The notes below the pieces were generated by a model that had not been told where the DNA came from, did not search any database, and worked only from the letters and a program-made list of their open reading frames with translations. A program made the position numbers and the translations under genes. Below, piece by piece: positions 16,865-24,584 of a stretch of 64,000 bases of DNA. The DNA lies in IMG/VR virus record IMGVR_UViG_3300042558_003926, positions 225,652 to 289,651 of that record, one strand, 5' to 3'. Positions within the stretch are counted from its first letter, which is position 1, and every line of letters starts with the position of its first letter. This stretch comes from a virus.

Positions 16865-17512
16865 ATGAAAACAATTTGCATTTACGAATTTTCTGAATTG
16901 AATCCGGAGGCTAAAGAATTAGCAATCGAATCGGTTAGAGAAGAGATGGAATCGAACGAATGGCACGAGGCTTACAACTGGGCCGTTGATGACTGTGCTC
17001 TCTTCGAACCCAAGCATGAGGAAATGGTTAAGACCTGTGGGGACAACTACTATGAGGAGAACAGAACTTCCGACGGTAAGTATGGGCAGTTCGTTTTCAA
17101 GAACCGCAGGAAGATCAAGAGCTTCGATCCGGATCCGGGAGCAACCATTATCTTAGGAGAAGCCTTAGAGATAACCAACGATCGTATGTTCAAACTCTGG
17201 TTAGGAATCCCGGAGATATTCCACGAGAGTGTTGAATATCGCATAGGGGCTTCTATCCCTGAGGACTTCATCAGATGGTCTAAGTCCACCACCATAGAAT
17301 TTGAACACAATGAATTGAATGGGGAGATCATGGGAGACGTGTTGATAGGTATCTTGGAATTGGCCAAGGAAAAGTTCGACTCACACATTTCTGATATCCA
17401 TGACAGAATCCTTACCGGGATAGATGCTTACTTCGATGACGAGAACGTAGAATACAGAATAGAAGAAAGAGAATACGAGTTTCTAGAAGACGGATCTATC
17501 TGGAATAGCTAA
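16865..17512 (+). CDS. Early hypothetical protein (phage YEFSEL family), 215 aa
   Basis: Starts MKTICIYEFSELNPEAKELA and contains AVDDCALFEP, FKNRRKIKSF, ALEITNDRMFKLWLGIP and YEFLEDG. Proteins with this pattern are widespread in phages and have sometimes been labelled as toxin-antitoxin components without proof. The sequence is acidic, soluble and without membrane segments. It heads a run of small genes to about 18965. No mechanism can be given. Confidence 0.78.
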   Translation: MKTICIYEFSELNPEAKELAIESVREEMESNEWHEAYNWAVDDCALFEPKHEEMVKTCGDNYYEENRTSDGKYGQFVFKNRRKIKSFDPDPGATIILGEALEITNDRMFKLWLGIPEIFHESVEYRIGASIPEDFIRWSKSTTIEFEHNELNGEIMGDVLIGILELAKEKFDSHISDIHDRILTGIDAYFDDENVEYRIEEREYEFLEDGSIWNS

Positions 17513-17543
17513 TTAACAAGTAAACAATTAAAATCCAAATATC

Positions 17544-17708
17544 ATGAACAAAGCAAAGAAAAACACAAGCACTCGCTCTTTAGAGCAATTAGTAGCAGAC
17601 TTCCAAGCATCTGCAGGATCATTCCTAACATTTCACGGAACGCTAAACGGAAAAGAGCGAAGCTTATTTAAAGGTTGGTTAGCAGATATGCGTCAACCCG
17701 CGGTGTAA
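17544..17708 (+). CDS. Small basic protein, 54 aa
   Basis: Encodes MNKAKKNTSTRSLEQLVADF and ends GWLADMRQPAV. The leader before it contains AAACAATTAAAA, like early-gene leaders, but no promoter is apparent, so it is probably read through from 16865. No family recognised. Confidence 0.6.
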   Translation: MNKAKKNTSTRSLEQLVADFQASAGSFLTFHGTLNGKERSLFKGWLADMRQPAV

Positions 17709-17753
17709 CCCAAGACCGTCCGATACGAAATCTTTTTCCACTAGAAATCTATA

Positions 17754-18002
17754 ATGATAGATACAGAAAAGAAAGATATGGCAGCTATTAGATTTGTATG
17801 CACCACAGATAACAAGGCCAAGCACTACGATATCAAGAATCGTGCTTATCTGGCCGGCGGTGCTATCCTCAGAGAGAAAATCAGAAAAGATACCAGTTCA
17901 GAATTCGAGGGTGAGATGGAGATCGTATCGGAAGGCGGAACACTATACCGAGAGGTTAAGGAATTAGGTCTAAGTAAGACTGAAATGATAATTACACAAT
18001 AG
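17754..18002 (+). CDS. Small hypothetical protein, 82 aa
   Basis: A basic, soluble protein with RFVCTTDNKAKHYDIKNRAY and a Gly-rich YLAGGAILREKIRKDT segment. It lies 12 bases before the next gene in a run of five tightly packed small genes. No recognisable domain. Confidence 0.65.
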   Translation: MIDTEKKDMAAIRFVCTTDNKAKHYDIKNRAYLAGGAILREKIRKDTSSEFEGEMEIVSEGGTLYREVKELGLSKTEMIITQ

Positions 18003-18014
18003 GAAAGGGAAATT

Positions 18015-18380
18015 ATGTTTGATGATGAAAGAAGCGATGATCACCCGTATTTCGGAGATGATATCCACAAGAAGATCAAGACAACCCAACAGAGAATGAG
18101 AGAAGCAGCGGTGAGAGAGTTTGTTGATGGTTGTTACGCGGCATACAGTGTGCTACACGTTAGAGGGGTAGAGGCCCTCGAGGATGGAGATCCAGACGCG
18201 ATCAAAATGGCTATCAATCGCATGATGGCTCTTTTCCTACACAGGGAAGAATATGAGAGATGCTCATTTGTTAAATGGTTTGTTGAGAAACATATTCCTG
18301 ACTTTGTGATAGAACCAGATTGGAAAGTGATTGAAGATATGGAAGAAGTAAAAAGTTTATCCAATGGCACTAAGAGTTAA
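18015..18380 (+). CDS. Small helical protein, 121 aa
   Basis: Mostly helical; a VREFVDGCYAAYSVLHVRGV stretch and a C-terminal KWFVEKHIPDFV segment stand out. It overlaps the start of the zinc-ribbon gene by 17 bases, so the two are coupled. No family recognised. Confidence 0.68.
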   Translation: MFDDERSDDHPYFGDDIHKKIKTTQQRMREAAVREFVDGCYAAYSVLHVRGVEALEDGDPDAIKMAINRMMALFLHREEYERCSFVKWFVEKHIPDFVIEPDWKVIEDMEEVKSLSNGTKS

Positions 18381-18570
18381 TAAACCGACCGGAAGGGGTA
18401 ACACTCCAAGGTCTAGTCAAACCCTTCCTTGTAAACTTTGTGGAGAGAAGGTACGTAACGTAGATAGTAAAGCGGACGCGGTAACGTGCTTCCGCTGTGT
18501 TAGTAAGATGTGCGGTGGTGGTGGAATGATAGAACCTGAAAAACCAAAGATTAAAAAATCAGATAAATAG
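18364..18570 (+). CDS. Zinc-ribbon protein, 68 aa
   Basis: Two CxxC knuckles (PCKLCGEK and TCFRCVSK), about 17 residues apart, predict one zinc ribbon; a GGGG linker and a Lys-rich tail follow. Such small phage zinc proteins often bind nucleic acid or host polymerase, but nothing here says which. It begins inside the end of 18015-18380. Confidence 0.7.
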   Translation: MALRVNKPTGRGNTPRSSQTLPCKLCGEKVRNVDSKADAVTCFRCVSKMCGGGGMIEPEKPKIKKSDK

Positions 18571-18573
18571 TAT

Positions 18574-18762
18574 ATGGATCCTAGAACAGAAGAGCTACTT
18601 CAAGATTACCGAAAGATGGTGGAGAAGACCGCAAAAAGTCTATACCTCCAAACAATAGCAGTCCGAAGAGAGTTAGAGAACAGCAAAATTAATCCAGAGG
18701 ATAAACACGAAATATTGCTACATTGTGTGGGATTACTAATCTCCAAAGAAAATAAAAAATGA
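18574..18762 (+). CDS. Small helical protein, 62 aa
   Basis: An all-helical charged sequence (ELLQDYRKMVEKTAKSLYLQ). Its stop overlaps the next start (ATGA). No domain recognised; coding is supported by coupling with neighbours. Confidence 0.62.
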   Translation: MDPRTEELLQDYRKMVEKTAKSLYLQTIAVRRELENSKINPEDKHEILLHCVGLLISKENKK

Positions 18763-18965
18763 GAATGAAACCATCAGACAGAGAACTTGAACAGGACGTC
18801 ATCTTTCAAGAAATCAAAAAAGACCACGAGAAACACGGAGACATTAACCTTCCAAGGGTTAAGGGAGAACTTGAAAAGAAATCCGTTCATTTGGTTAACT
18901 CAGTGTTAGAGTCAAGGAGAGATGCTTATCTAGCCTACGTTAAGAAGTCTAGTTCTAGAGTTTAG
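18759..18965 (+). CDS. Small charged protein, 68 aa
   Basis: A helical, basic protein ending VKKSSSRV, last in the run begun at 16865. It contains VKGELEKKSVHLVNSVLESR. A second in-frame ATG two codons in is an alternative start. Function unknown. Confidence 0.62.
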   Translation: MRMKPSDRELEQDVIFQEIKKDHEKHGDINLPRVKGELEKKSVHLVNSVLESRRDAYLAYVKKSSSRV

Positions 18966-19107
18966 AATTCTAGAAACTCCTTCAATACACCGTGAGAGAC
19001 TCTCCGAGGTGTAACACATTCTGCTCTGAATATTTTTCTTACGTTTCGAAAGAAATGAATTGCATCAACAATATATAGAGACATAGCCCAATTTCAAAAG
19101 ATAAAAG

Positions 19108-19138
19108 AGCGGACACGAATTTACGGTCCGCTTTTTTT
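19108..19138 (+). terminator. Intrinsic terminator
   Basis: AGCGGAC...GTCCGCT stem followed by TTTTTTT; ends the small-gene run. Confidence 0.85.
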
Positions 19139-19144
19139 ATGGTT

Positions 19145-19178
19145 TATTTTTTTATCCCGTGTTAGTGGATTAATTTAG
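19145..19178 (+). promoter_or_regulatory. Early-type promoter
   Basis: TTTTTTTATCCCG, 18 bases to TAATTTAG (19171-19178). It places the start of the next gene at ATG 19203, not the TTG at 19179. Confidence 0.8.
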
Positions 19179-19202
19179 TTGAGTAAATCAAAAGGGTGTA
19201 TT

Positions 19203-19820
19203 ATGGAAAATCTAAGTTTAACAATGGATACTGGTATTTATAAGATACTAGGTCAGATCAAGAAAGCCTTGATCACCTCGCTAATGCTTGGCGGGATATT
19301 TATAGTTCTAATTGGCGTGTACGCTATATTCGTTTCACTACTCATGGCAGTAGGTGTTTCAGCAGAAGGAGCAGGTTACGTTGTGGGTATGATGCCATTC
19401 ATCAACGGTGCATTCCATGCAGATTTTGGTCATCTCTTCGGAAATCTCCTTATACTATTCATCTTTCTCCTGCCAGAGGTAAACCAGGGTTATGATCTGA
19501 AGAAGCTGTTCTGGACCTCAGCAATTCTATCCACTATTTACATACCAATATTCATTCTGGGTCTATCATGGCCGGTAATTGGATCCTCTGGAGTATTCTA
19601 CTTTTTAATGGGGAGATTCATATTTAGCAGAAAGTTAGTTGTGTCTAAGATATTTGCCTATGGATTCTTTTTCCTTATTATGATGGGTGATTTGGGTATG
19701 ATGGCCTCTGACGACGGTGTAGCTCATCTCTTCCATGTGATGTGTGCAGTAATTGGAATCGTAACAGTTACGAGACTAAGTAAAAGAATTCCAGAAGGGA
19801 TACATAAGTTAATAGCATAA
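19203..19820 (+). CDS. Rhomboid-type intramembrane serine protease, 205 aa
   Basis: About six hydrophobic segments carry the rhomboid signature residues: FHADFGHLFGN (H72, H77, N81) at the start of the second core helix, GSSG at 127-130 with the likely catalytic Ser129, and DGVAHLFH with His175 or His178 in the last core helix. Rhomboids cleave transmembrane substrates in the membrane; the substrate here is unknown. The gene opens an early operon of five genes to 21027. Length fits a minimal six-helix rhomboid. I infer an active enzyme because serine and histidine are both kept. Confidence 0.78.
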   Translation: MENLSLTMDTGIYKILGQIKKALITSLMLGGIFIVLIGVYAIFVSLLMAVGVSAEGAGYVVGMMPFINGAFHADFGHLFGNLLILFIFLLPEVNQGYDLKKLFWTSAILSTIYIPIFILGLSWPVIGSSGVFYFLMGRFIFSRKLVVSKIFAYGFFFLIMMGDLGMMASDDGVAHLFHVMCAVIGIVTVTRLSKRIPEGIHKLIA

Positions 19821-19836
19821 AAATAATTTTTAGAAA

Positions 19837-20175
19837 ATGATATTCTACGGTATAGCGGATGCACATGGTATAGAGAGTTTCAAACCTCAGCAGTTTGATT
19901 CAGAGGTCGAGCAATTTAATGCTGATCCCAAAGAGCTGTCGATAATGGCATTGAGAGCAAATGCTAATAGACACAGACATGCTGTTGTTTATCAAGCAGA
20001 GGTTGAAAGTCATACGGCTAAAGAGATTCTGGATCTTCTTAAAGATGGAGATTATGTTGAAGCTTTGGTGAAACTAAAGGAGGAGGCAACATCTATAAGT
20101 CTTATGAGAAGTCCAGGAGCTGAGAAGAGCTGGAATCTAATTCCAAACTCAGATCTGGATCCGTACCGAGATTAA
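19837..20175 (+). CDS. Early hypothetical protein, 112 aa
   Basis: Starts MIFYGIADAHGIESF and includes MALRANANRHRHAVVYQAEV, a pattern I recall from uncharacterised phage proteins. It lies 16 bases after the rhomboid gene. The DAH and HRH motifs could bind metal, but no enzyme family is recognised. Confidence 0.7.
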   Translation: MIFYGIADAHGIESFKPQQFDSEVEQFNADPKELSIMALRANANRHRHAVVYQAEVESHTAKEILDLLKDGDYVEALVKLKEEATSISLMRSPGAEKSWNLIPNSDLDPYRD

Positions 20176-20193
20176 CGTTTTAAATAATAACAT

Positions 20194-20469
20194 ATGCCAG
20201 TCAAAGTAAAAGACGAGTACAGAACAAATCCACTAAGTGTGGAGCCAGGAGGACACGAGGTAACTGTAATCCACGAAGGAGGAAAGACCTTCATTTATGA
20301 TAAGGTTAAGAGACCGGGAGCTTATATCAAGGGTATCTCTAGTGTAACTCAAACCAAGAACGGACCAATCATCAAGATTAACATCGACGGTGAAGAGGTG
20401 TGGAACGTGAGACACGATGAAACAGAACCTTGGGATAGTCCAGCTATTAAGAATCTAGGAAAGAAGTAG
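20194..20469 (+). CDS. Small beta-rich protein, 91 aa
   Basis: Predicted mostly beta (VTVIHEGGKTFIYDKVKRPG, GPIIKINIDGEEVWNV). It may be a small OB- or SH3-like fold, but that is only a guess from strand pattern. It sits four bases before the membrane gene 20474. Confidence 0.66.
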   Translation: MPVKVKDEYRTNPLSVEPGGHEVTVIHEGGKTFIYDKVKRPGAYIKGISSVTQTKNGPIIKINIDGEEVWNVRHDETEPWDSPAIKNLGKK

Positions 20470-20473
20470 GACT

Positions 20474-20743
20474 ATGAAAAAGATTTTAAGAAAAATAGCA
20501 GAAGCGGGTAAGACGATATCATCTGGGAACTTCAAAGCCTCACAATTGTTAATAGCAGTACCGTTAGTTATTTTAGCAGCAGCTATCATACTATCGATTC
20601 CTCTATTACTAGTATGGGGATTACAGCTTTTAGGTTTCGATGAGGTTAGGGTTGGTTTTAGAAGTTGGTTTGGTGCAATCCTTATTATGCTATTTCTAGC
20701 TTATGCCTCAGTTATAAGAGTTAACGGAAATAAGAATCAGTAA
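20474..20743 (+). CDS. Two-span membrane protein, 89 aa
   Basis: A basic N-terminus is followed by hydrophobic segments LLIAVPLVILAAAIILSIPL and FGAILIMLFLAYASVI. It lies in the operon started by the rhomboid gene, so it may be a substrate or partner, which is speculative. Confidence 0.68.
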   Translation: MKKILRKIAEAGKTISSGNFKASQLLIAVPLVILAAAIILSIPLLLVWGLQLLGFDEVRVGFRSWFGAILIMLFLAYASVIRVNGNKNQ

Positions 20744-20754
20744 ACTAAAGGAAG

Positions 20755-21027
20755 ATGAGAACTATAGAGTTATATAAAAACCAATCCCAGATGGTGGAAG
20801 GGTTAAAGCTTAGACAGAGTTTAAGCAACATCGTGGAGGATGCCGAGGTGATTGATCTGAAAGCTCTTGGGTATCTCATGCTTCAAAAGGAATGGACAGA
20901 GGAAGAAATTGAATCTGATCTTGGATCAGTAGCTATCGAAGCTCTCCTTGATGAGATTGAAAATGCTGACCACTCTAAGATAGTTACCGTTGTTAAGACT
21001 TTAAGAGATCAAGGGGCAATTATCTAA
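20755..21027 (+). CDS. Small acidic protein, 90 aa
   Basis: A helical acidic protein (KEWTEEEIESDLGSVAIEAL) ending DQGAII. Last gene of the rhomboid operon, followed by a terminator. No family recognised. Confidence 0.66.
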   Translation: MRTIELYKNQSQMVEGLKLRQSLSNIVEDAEVIDLKALGYLMLQKEWTEEEIESDLGSVAIEALLDEIENADHSKIVTVVKTLRDQGAII

Positions 21028-21104
21028 AAAATTGATTCACTTTCGAATATATAAGTTTCCACTCGGAATCTCAGATTCCGTCCATATACACCCAAAAAAG
21101 AAAT

Positions 21105-21136
21105 CCTCCGGACGCCAAGCGACTGGAGGGTTTTTT
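21105..21136 (+). terminator. Intrinsic terminator
   Basis: CCTCCGG...CTGGAGG stem with one G-U pair, then GTTTTTT. Confidence 0.75.
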
Positions 21137-21145
21137 ATCAGAGAT

Positions 21146-21179
21146 TATTTTTTTTCCCAGAACTGGTTAATTAAATTTA
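21146..21179 (+). promoter_or_regulatory. Early-type promoter
   Basis: TTTTTTTTCCCAG, then TAAATTTA (21172-21179); start at 21199. Confidence 0.75.
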
Positions 21180-21198
21180 CTTAACAAACAAACAAATT

Positions 21199-21729
21199 AT
21201 GGGATTAGATATCGTAGCTTACAGCAAATTAGAGCCACAAAGAGATGAAAGGGTAGAAGAGGTTATGCAATCTCTCTTCACTCCTCTTGGTGAAGAAGTT
21301 ATGGAGATTGGGGAAGCATCCGAAAGACTCCGATGTATGGACATGAAGGTTGGCAAATGGCATCGAACAGAGGAGACTAAGGAAACGCATTTCCGAGCGG
21401 GTTCATACTCTACTTACAATTATTTTCGAAATCTCTTATCGAGATGCTTCCATGGGGTTGATCCTAGTGTTATCTGGGAAGATGAGATGAGCTGGGAAGG
21501 TGCTCGTTTCGTCGAAATGATAAATGCTAGTGACTGCGACGGTGTTTATGGTCCGACTGATTCTGAAAAACTTTACAAAGACTTCGAAGAGGGAGAAGAG
21601 TTATTTCAGGAATTCCTCGCTGATAGATTCGAGGATGATGACGAGGGAGAATATTATCTCGACGTTTATCGTAACTTCAAAGAGGCATATGGATTAGCTG
21701 CTGAAGAGGGAGTACTAATCTTCTGTTAA
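21199..21729 (+). CDS. Early hypothetical protein (MGLDI family), 176 aa
   Basis: Begins MGLDIVAYSKLE and contains FRAGSYSTYNYFRNLLSR and INASDCDGVYGP with SEKLYKDF. This arrangement (MGLDI start, GSYS-YN-R, SDCDGV-GP) is common in phage proteins of unknown role. The C-terminal third is very acidic. It opens a four-gene unit that ends at 22550. Confidence 0.76.
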   Translation: MGLDIVAYSKLEPQRDERVEEVMQSLFTPLGEEVMEIGEASERLRCMDMKVGKWHRTEETKETHFRAGSYSTYNYFRNLLSRCFHGVDPSVIWEDEMSWEGARFVEMINASDCDGVYGPTDSEKLYKDFEEGEELFQEFLADRFEDDDEGEYYLDVYRNFKEAYGLAAEEGVLIFC

Positions 21730-21766
21730 TTTTTTTGTCTCGGAGATTTAATCTAATTTTATACCA

Positions 21767-21979
21767 ATGAAGAATCAAAGTCATATCAACGATCTACTTA
21801 GAACTCAAAAGGTTCTAGCTTCTTGCAACAGTAAGGAGCACGTGGATGCTGCTATCCGATACTTCCGCTTATTTATTAAAAAATGGAAACACTTATTTAG
21901 TGTTGAGGTGGTGACGGATTTGGAGATGAATTTCACTATCGATGTTGCAAAGAAACTAAAACAAATACAATTGAAATGA
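21767..21979 (+). CDS. Small helical protein, 70 aa
   Basis: A basic helical protein (HINDLLRTQKVLASCNSKEH, IRYFRLFIKKWKHLF). Its end overlaps the start of the lipoprotein gene (ATGA). No domain recognised. Confidence 0.66.
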   Translation: MKNQSHINDLLRTQKVLASCNSKEHVDAAIRYFRLFIKKWKHLFSVEVVTDLEMNFTIDVAKKLKQIQLK

Positions 21980-22278
21980 AAAACATAGTTTACATATTAG
22001 CTTTGTCTTCTATTCTTCTTGGATTGGCTTCATGTCAGATAAAGGAGGAAAAGATCATTAAAGAAGGTGATAAGGAATTTGTTGTTTTAGGTGGAGATAC
22101 TCTTGGAGTAGTTTACGAAAAACACACGGTGATATCATGTGAGAGAACAACCCCTAATAATATCCACGAGGAAATGAATCCATCATTCGACATAAAACTA
22201 GAGAATGGAAGTTCTTTTGAATCAAGAAAAACTTACGAGGTTGGTGATAGCATAATTTATACAATCTACACTAAATGA
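21976..22278 (+). CDS. Small lipoprotein, 100 aa
   Basis: Signal peptide MKNIVYILALSSILLGLASC with lipobox LASC-Q; the mature part is a beta-rich 80-residue domain (KEFVVLGGDTLGVVYEKHTV). The acidic QIKEEK after the cysteine fits Bacteroidota surface lipoproteins. It is the second lipoprotein of the window, this one in an early-type operon; an envelope role such as exclusion of other phages is inference. Confidence 0.74.
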   Translation: MKNIVYILALSSILLGLASCQIKEEKIIKEGDKEFVVLGGDTLGVVYEKHTVISCERTTPNNIHEEMNPSFDIKLENGSSFESRKTYEVGDSIIYTIYTK

Positions 22279-22550
22279 AGTTAATCACCATAATAAAAGA
22301 AACCGTAATCGGAGATAACCAAAACCAAGATAAGTTATTCTTTGAGTATTGTGACGAGTATTCAATAGAACACAAAATAATAAACGAAAACTTAGAAACC
22401 TCATCATATCCTGATATAGAGTTTAAATCAGGTCCAGTTGCTTTAAGTAATATGCTAAAGGAAAGATTTGGCTACACACAAGAAGAAATCAACGAGGAGT
22501 TTCCTCAAATAAAAGAAGCCTTAGAAGAAGATACAGCCAATCAAAACTAA
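22275..22550 (+). CDS. Small acidic protein, 91 aa
   Basis: Overlaps the lipoprotein stop (ATGA). The sequence has KLITIIKETVIGDNQNQDKL and a C-terminal acidic helix. No family recognised. Confidence 0.66.
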   Translation: MKLITIIKETVIGDNQNQDKLFFEYCDEYSIEHKIINENLETSSYPDIEFKSGPVALSNMLKERFGYTQEEINEEFPQIKEALEEDTANQN

Positions 22551-22606
22551 GAAACCGGGTGCCTCTTCCCGCCATAAGAGGATTGTTTGTTTGTTTTGAT
22601 TATGGG

Positions 22607-22635
22607 AAAGGTCCAGTTTATCTGGACCTTTTTCT
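22607..22635 (+). terminator. Intrinsic terminator
   Basis: AAAGGTCCAG/CTGGACCTTT with a five-base loop, then TT. Confidence 0.85.
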
Positions 22636-22683
22636 ATTTGCGTGGATTTATTATTGCTAAGAGCTGCGGGGAAACACCGCGGG

Positions 22684-23517
22684 TTATTTCAACTGAGTAA
22701 GAACCCCTTGAATCTCCGACGGTGAAAGATCTAGTTCCTTATTGTGTAGTACTTTAGATAAACCACCAAAGATAGATTGTGCTAATGTTTTTCCTTTAAT
22801 TGCTGAATCAAATTGAGAACCAACAACAGAACTAGAAGGCATTGATGTTGAATCAGGAAGAGGAGTTGTAGGTATTGGACCTAAAGAACCACTTACTGCT
22901 TTAGCACCTTTAATTAGATCGTTTTCAAATTCTTTAGTTCTAGTAGTTCTGAAGTAATCAATAAATCCATATAGAGTTTTCGAATCCAATTTTCTAACAT
23001 TAACACCAACTCTATCTCCTTCTCCTGATTGCTGGTCGTTAGTGTTACCTTCTATTGTAGTAAATGTTCTTTTCTGCGGATCAACACCTAGGACTATACC
23101 AGTATGACCCAAACCTTTACCAGGTCTACTCATAATAAATATCTGTCCAGGTCTTACTAGGTTAGGATCCTTCCTTGCTTGGTCTATAGTAATCTTTGCA
23201 TCTGCTGGTGCTTTAGTCCAGTGATTCATAACTCCCGCGGTTTTTGGGAGAGGATTCGTTTGACCTAATTGTTTACTTAATTCGTTAAACACGTAGTAGA
23301 CAAAAGCCATACACCAAGGATAGCCTGCTCCTAATCCAGTAGATGCAAGATAAGCTGAAACCATTTGACCTCTGTTAGAACCTTTTGGTTCTTCTTTAAC
23401 ATTTCTGTTTATTGAAAGAATCTTTGCAAACTTGTCTCCATCACCACCTGGGTTTTTTAAAGAGAACTGAGCCTCGTTTACAAAATCGCAAAAGTTCTTT
23501 ATTCTTTTCTCTACCAT
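22684..23517 (-). CDS. Leader-bearing CHAP-domain peptidoglycan hydrolase, 277 aa
   Basis: After the leader MVEKRIKNFCDFVNEAQ, residues about 45-190 form a CHAP-type cysteine peptidase: GYPWCMAFVYY supplies the nucleophile Cys69, GLGHTGIVLGVD the histidine (His138), and TIEGN the third polar residue near 156-158. CHAP enzymes cut peptide bridges or the amide bond of peptidoglycan. The C-terminal 80 residues are Ser/Pro-rich and may be a linker. Together with the transglycosylase gene upstream it forms a cell-wall-degrading pair. The leader suggests it is packaged in the head rather than simply released at lysis. Confidence 0.82.
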   Translation of the reverse strand: MVEKRIKNFCDFVNEAQFSLKNPGGDGDKFAKILSINRNVKEEPKGSNRGQMVSAYLASTGLGAGYPWCMAFVYYVFNELSKQLGQTNPLPKTAGVMNHWTKAPADAKITIDQARKDPNLVRPGQIFIMSRPGKGLGHTGIVLGVDPQKRTFTTIEGNTNDQQSGEGDRVGVNVRKLDSKTLYGFIDYFRTTRTKEFENDLIKGAKAVSGSLGPIPTTPLPDSTSMPSSSVVGSQFDSAIKGKTLAQSIFGGLSKVLHNKELDLSPSEIQGVLTQLK

Positions 23518-23537
23518 CTCTAGATTATTTAATTATT

Positions 23538-23546
23538 CTATATATC
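23538..23546 (-). promoter_or_regulatory. Late-type promoter box
   Basis: Minus-strand GATATATAG, 20 bases before the start at 23517. Confidence 0.55.
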
Positions 23547-23560
23547 TAAAAAAACATTGC

Positions 23561-23597
23561 TTTTATTTTTTTAACACGATAAACATAGATATATTTG
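23561..23597 (+). promoter_or_regulatory. Early-type promoter of a candidate small RNA
   Basis: TTTTTTTAACACG, exactly 18 bases to TATATTTG (23590-23597), followed by GTATCATAAC as in early leaders; no start codon with an open frame follows. Confidence 0.65.
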
Positions 23598-23602
23598 TAT
23601 CA

Positions 23603-23729
23603 TAACAATCAGCCATTAAGGTATTAGAGTATAAAAGCTCTAAGAGAAACTGTGATTCTCTGCTTTGTTCTGCAATCACGGTGTTTTAATTGGTTAGAGA
23701 CTGGATCCGCAAGGGTCCAGTTTCGTTTT
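23603..23729 (+). ncRNA. Candidate structured small RNA, about 125 bases
   Basis: Between two minus-strand genes a plus-strand early promoter is followed by three hairpins and then a T-rich end: TTAGAG/CTCTAA (23624-23643), GTGATT/AATCAC (23652-23678) and a 9-bp GCAA-loop terminator (23700-23720) followed by TTTCGTTTT. No open frame of useful length is present. This is the expected layout of an independent phage sRNA. It could be antisense to the 3' end of 23728-24576 by a few bases only, so trans action or a host-factor decoy is more likely. Inference from sequence alone. Confidence 0.55.
23700..23729 (+). terminator. Terminator of the candidate small RNA
   Basis: ACTGGATCC-GCAA-GGGTCCAGT then TTTCGTTTT. 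Confidence 0.75.
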
Positions 23730-24576
23730 ATGCAAGATTGTTAGTCCAAGACCCTACATTAAGAGAAGCCCAATCGCCACCTAATGTTTTTTTGAATTCT
23801 TTAATGTTATCAGCTAGAAGAGCAATACCAGCTTCTGCATTAACATAAGGATCTTTCCAGTTTGCTCCCATAGGTTTAACTACTCCACCGTAATTACTTT
23901 CGGGCCTCATAGCAAATAGACCTTTATATGTTCCTCCTCCTGCTAAAGGGTTTAAACCAGATTCAATCATAGCTACAGTTACTGCGAAATCGAATGGTAC
24001 ATTATACTTAGCACCGAATTTGGTAATAGCATCTTTAACTGCAGCGTTCTTAGGTTGATTGATTGCTTTAAGAGCCTGATTCTGTTTATCGAACCATTTC
24101 TCTTTCCACATGTTAAGGAAAAGTCCAGCAGCAGTCTTCTGATCACCGTTGTCTAATGCCTTAATTAGATCTGTTTTAACTTGAGGTCTATCGGAAGGTA
24201 TGTTACCTACTAGATTAGCATATTTAACACCGCTCTTAGTCTTAATCGTTTCTGGGTGCATCTCACCAGTTCCATTAAGAGCTTTGATTATACCCGTTGC
24301 CCCTGCAAGACCTTGTTGATGCTGCATGTATAAAGCAAAGTCATCGTTTCCGGATACCGGATTAAATACCGTTGGTTTATAATTTGGATCATTAGATCCT
24401 CCGGACACCGATTGATTAATTTGAGTATTAGCTGCATCAGCTGCCTGTGCCTCTGCCTTTTCCCTGTCTATAACTGCCTGAGCCTCTTTTTCAGCGGAAG
24501 CTAAAGCTGCTGCTATTAAACCAGCTCCTGCTGTTTCGTTGACGAATTCATCGTAAGATTTTACTCTATGGGTCAT
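23728..24576 (-). CDS. Leader-bearing lytic transglycosylase-like protein, 282 aa
   Basis: Leader MTHRVKSYDEFVNETAGAG, then an Ala/Glu-rich helix (residues 20-50) and a C-terminal SLT-like domain: YNVPFDFAVTVAMIESGLNP gives the catalytic glutamate (Glu205), followed by YKGLFAMRPE and NAEAGIALLADNIKEF. These enzymes cleave the glycan strand of peptidoglycan. It lies eight bases behind the leader gene 24585-25274 in one unit. A tail- or head-borne enzyme that opens the wall at DNA entry is the likeliest role; a lysis role is the alternative. Confidence 0.78.
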   Translation of the reverse strand: MTHRVKSYDEFVNETAGAGLIAAALASAEKEAQAVIDREKAEAQAADAANTQINQSVSGGSNDPNYKPTVFNPVSGNDDFALYMQHQQGLAGATGIIKALNGTGEMHPETIKTKSGVKYANLVGNIPSDRPQVKTDLIKALDNGDQKTAAGLFLNMWKEKWFDKQNQALKAINQPKNAAVKDAITKFGAKYNVPFDFAVTVAMIESGLNPLAGGGTYKGLFAMRPESNYGGVVKPMGANWKDPYVNAEAGIALLADNIKEFKKTLGGDWASLNVGSWTNNLA

Positions 24577-24584
24577 ATCCTATT

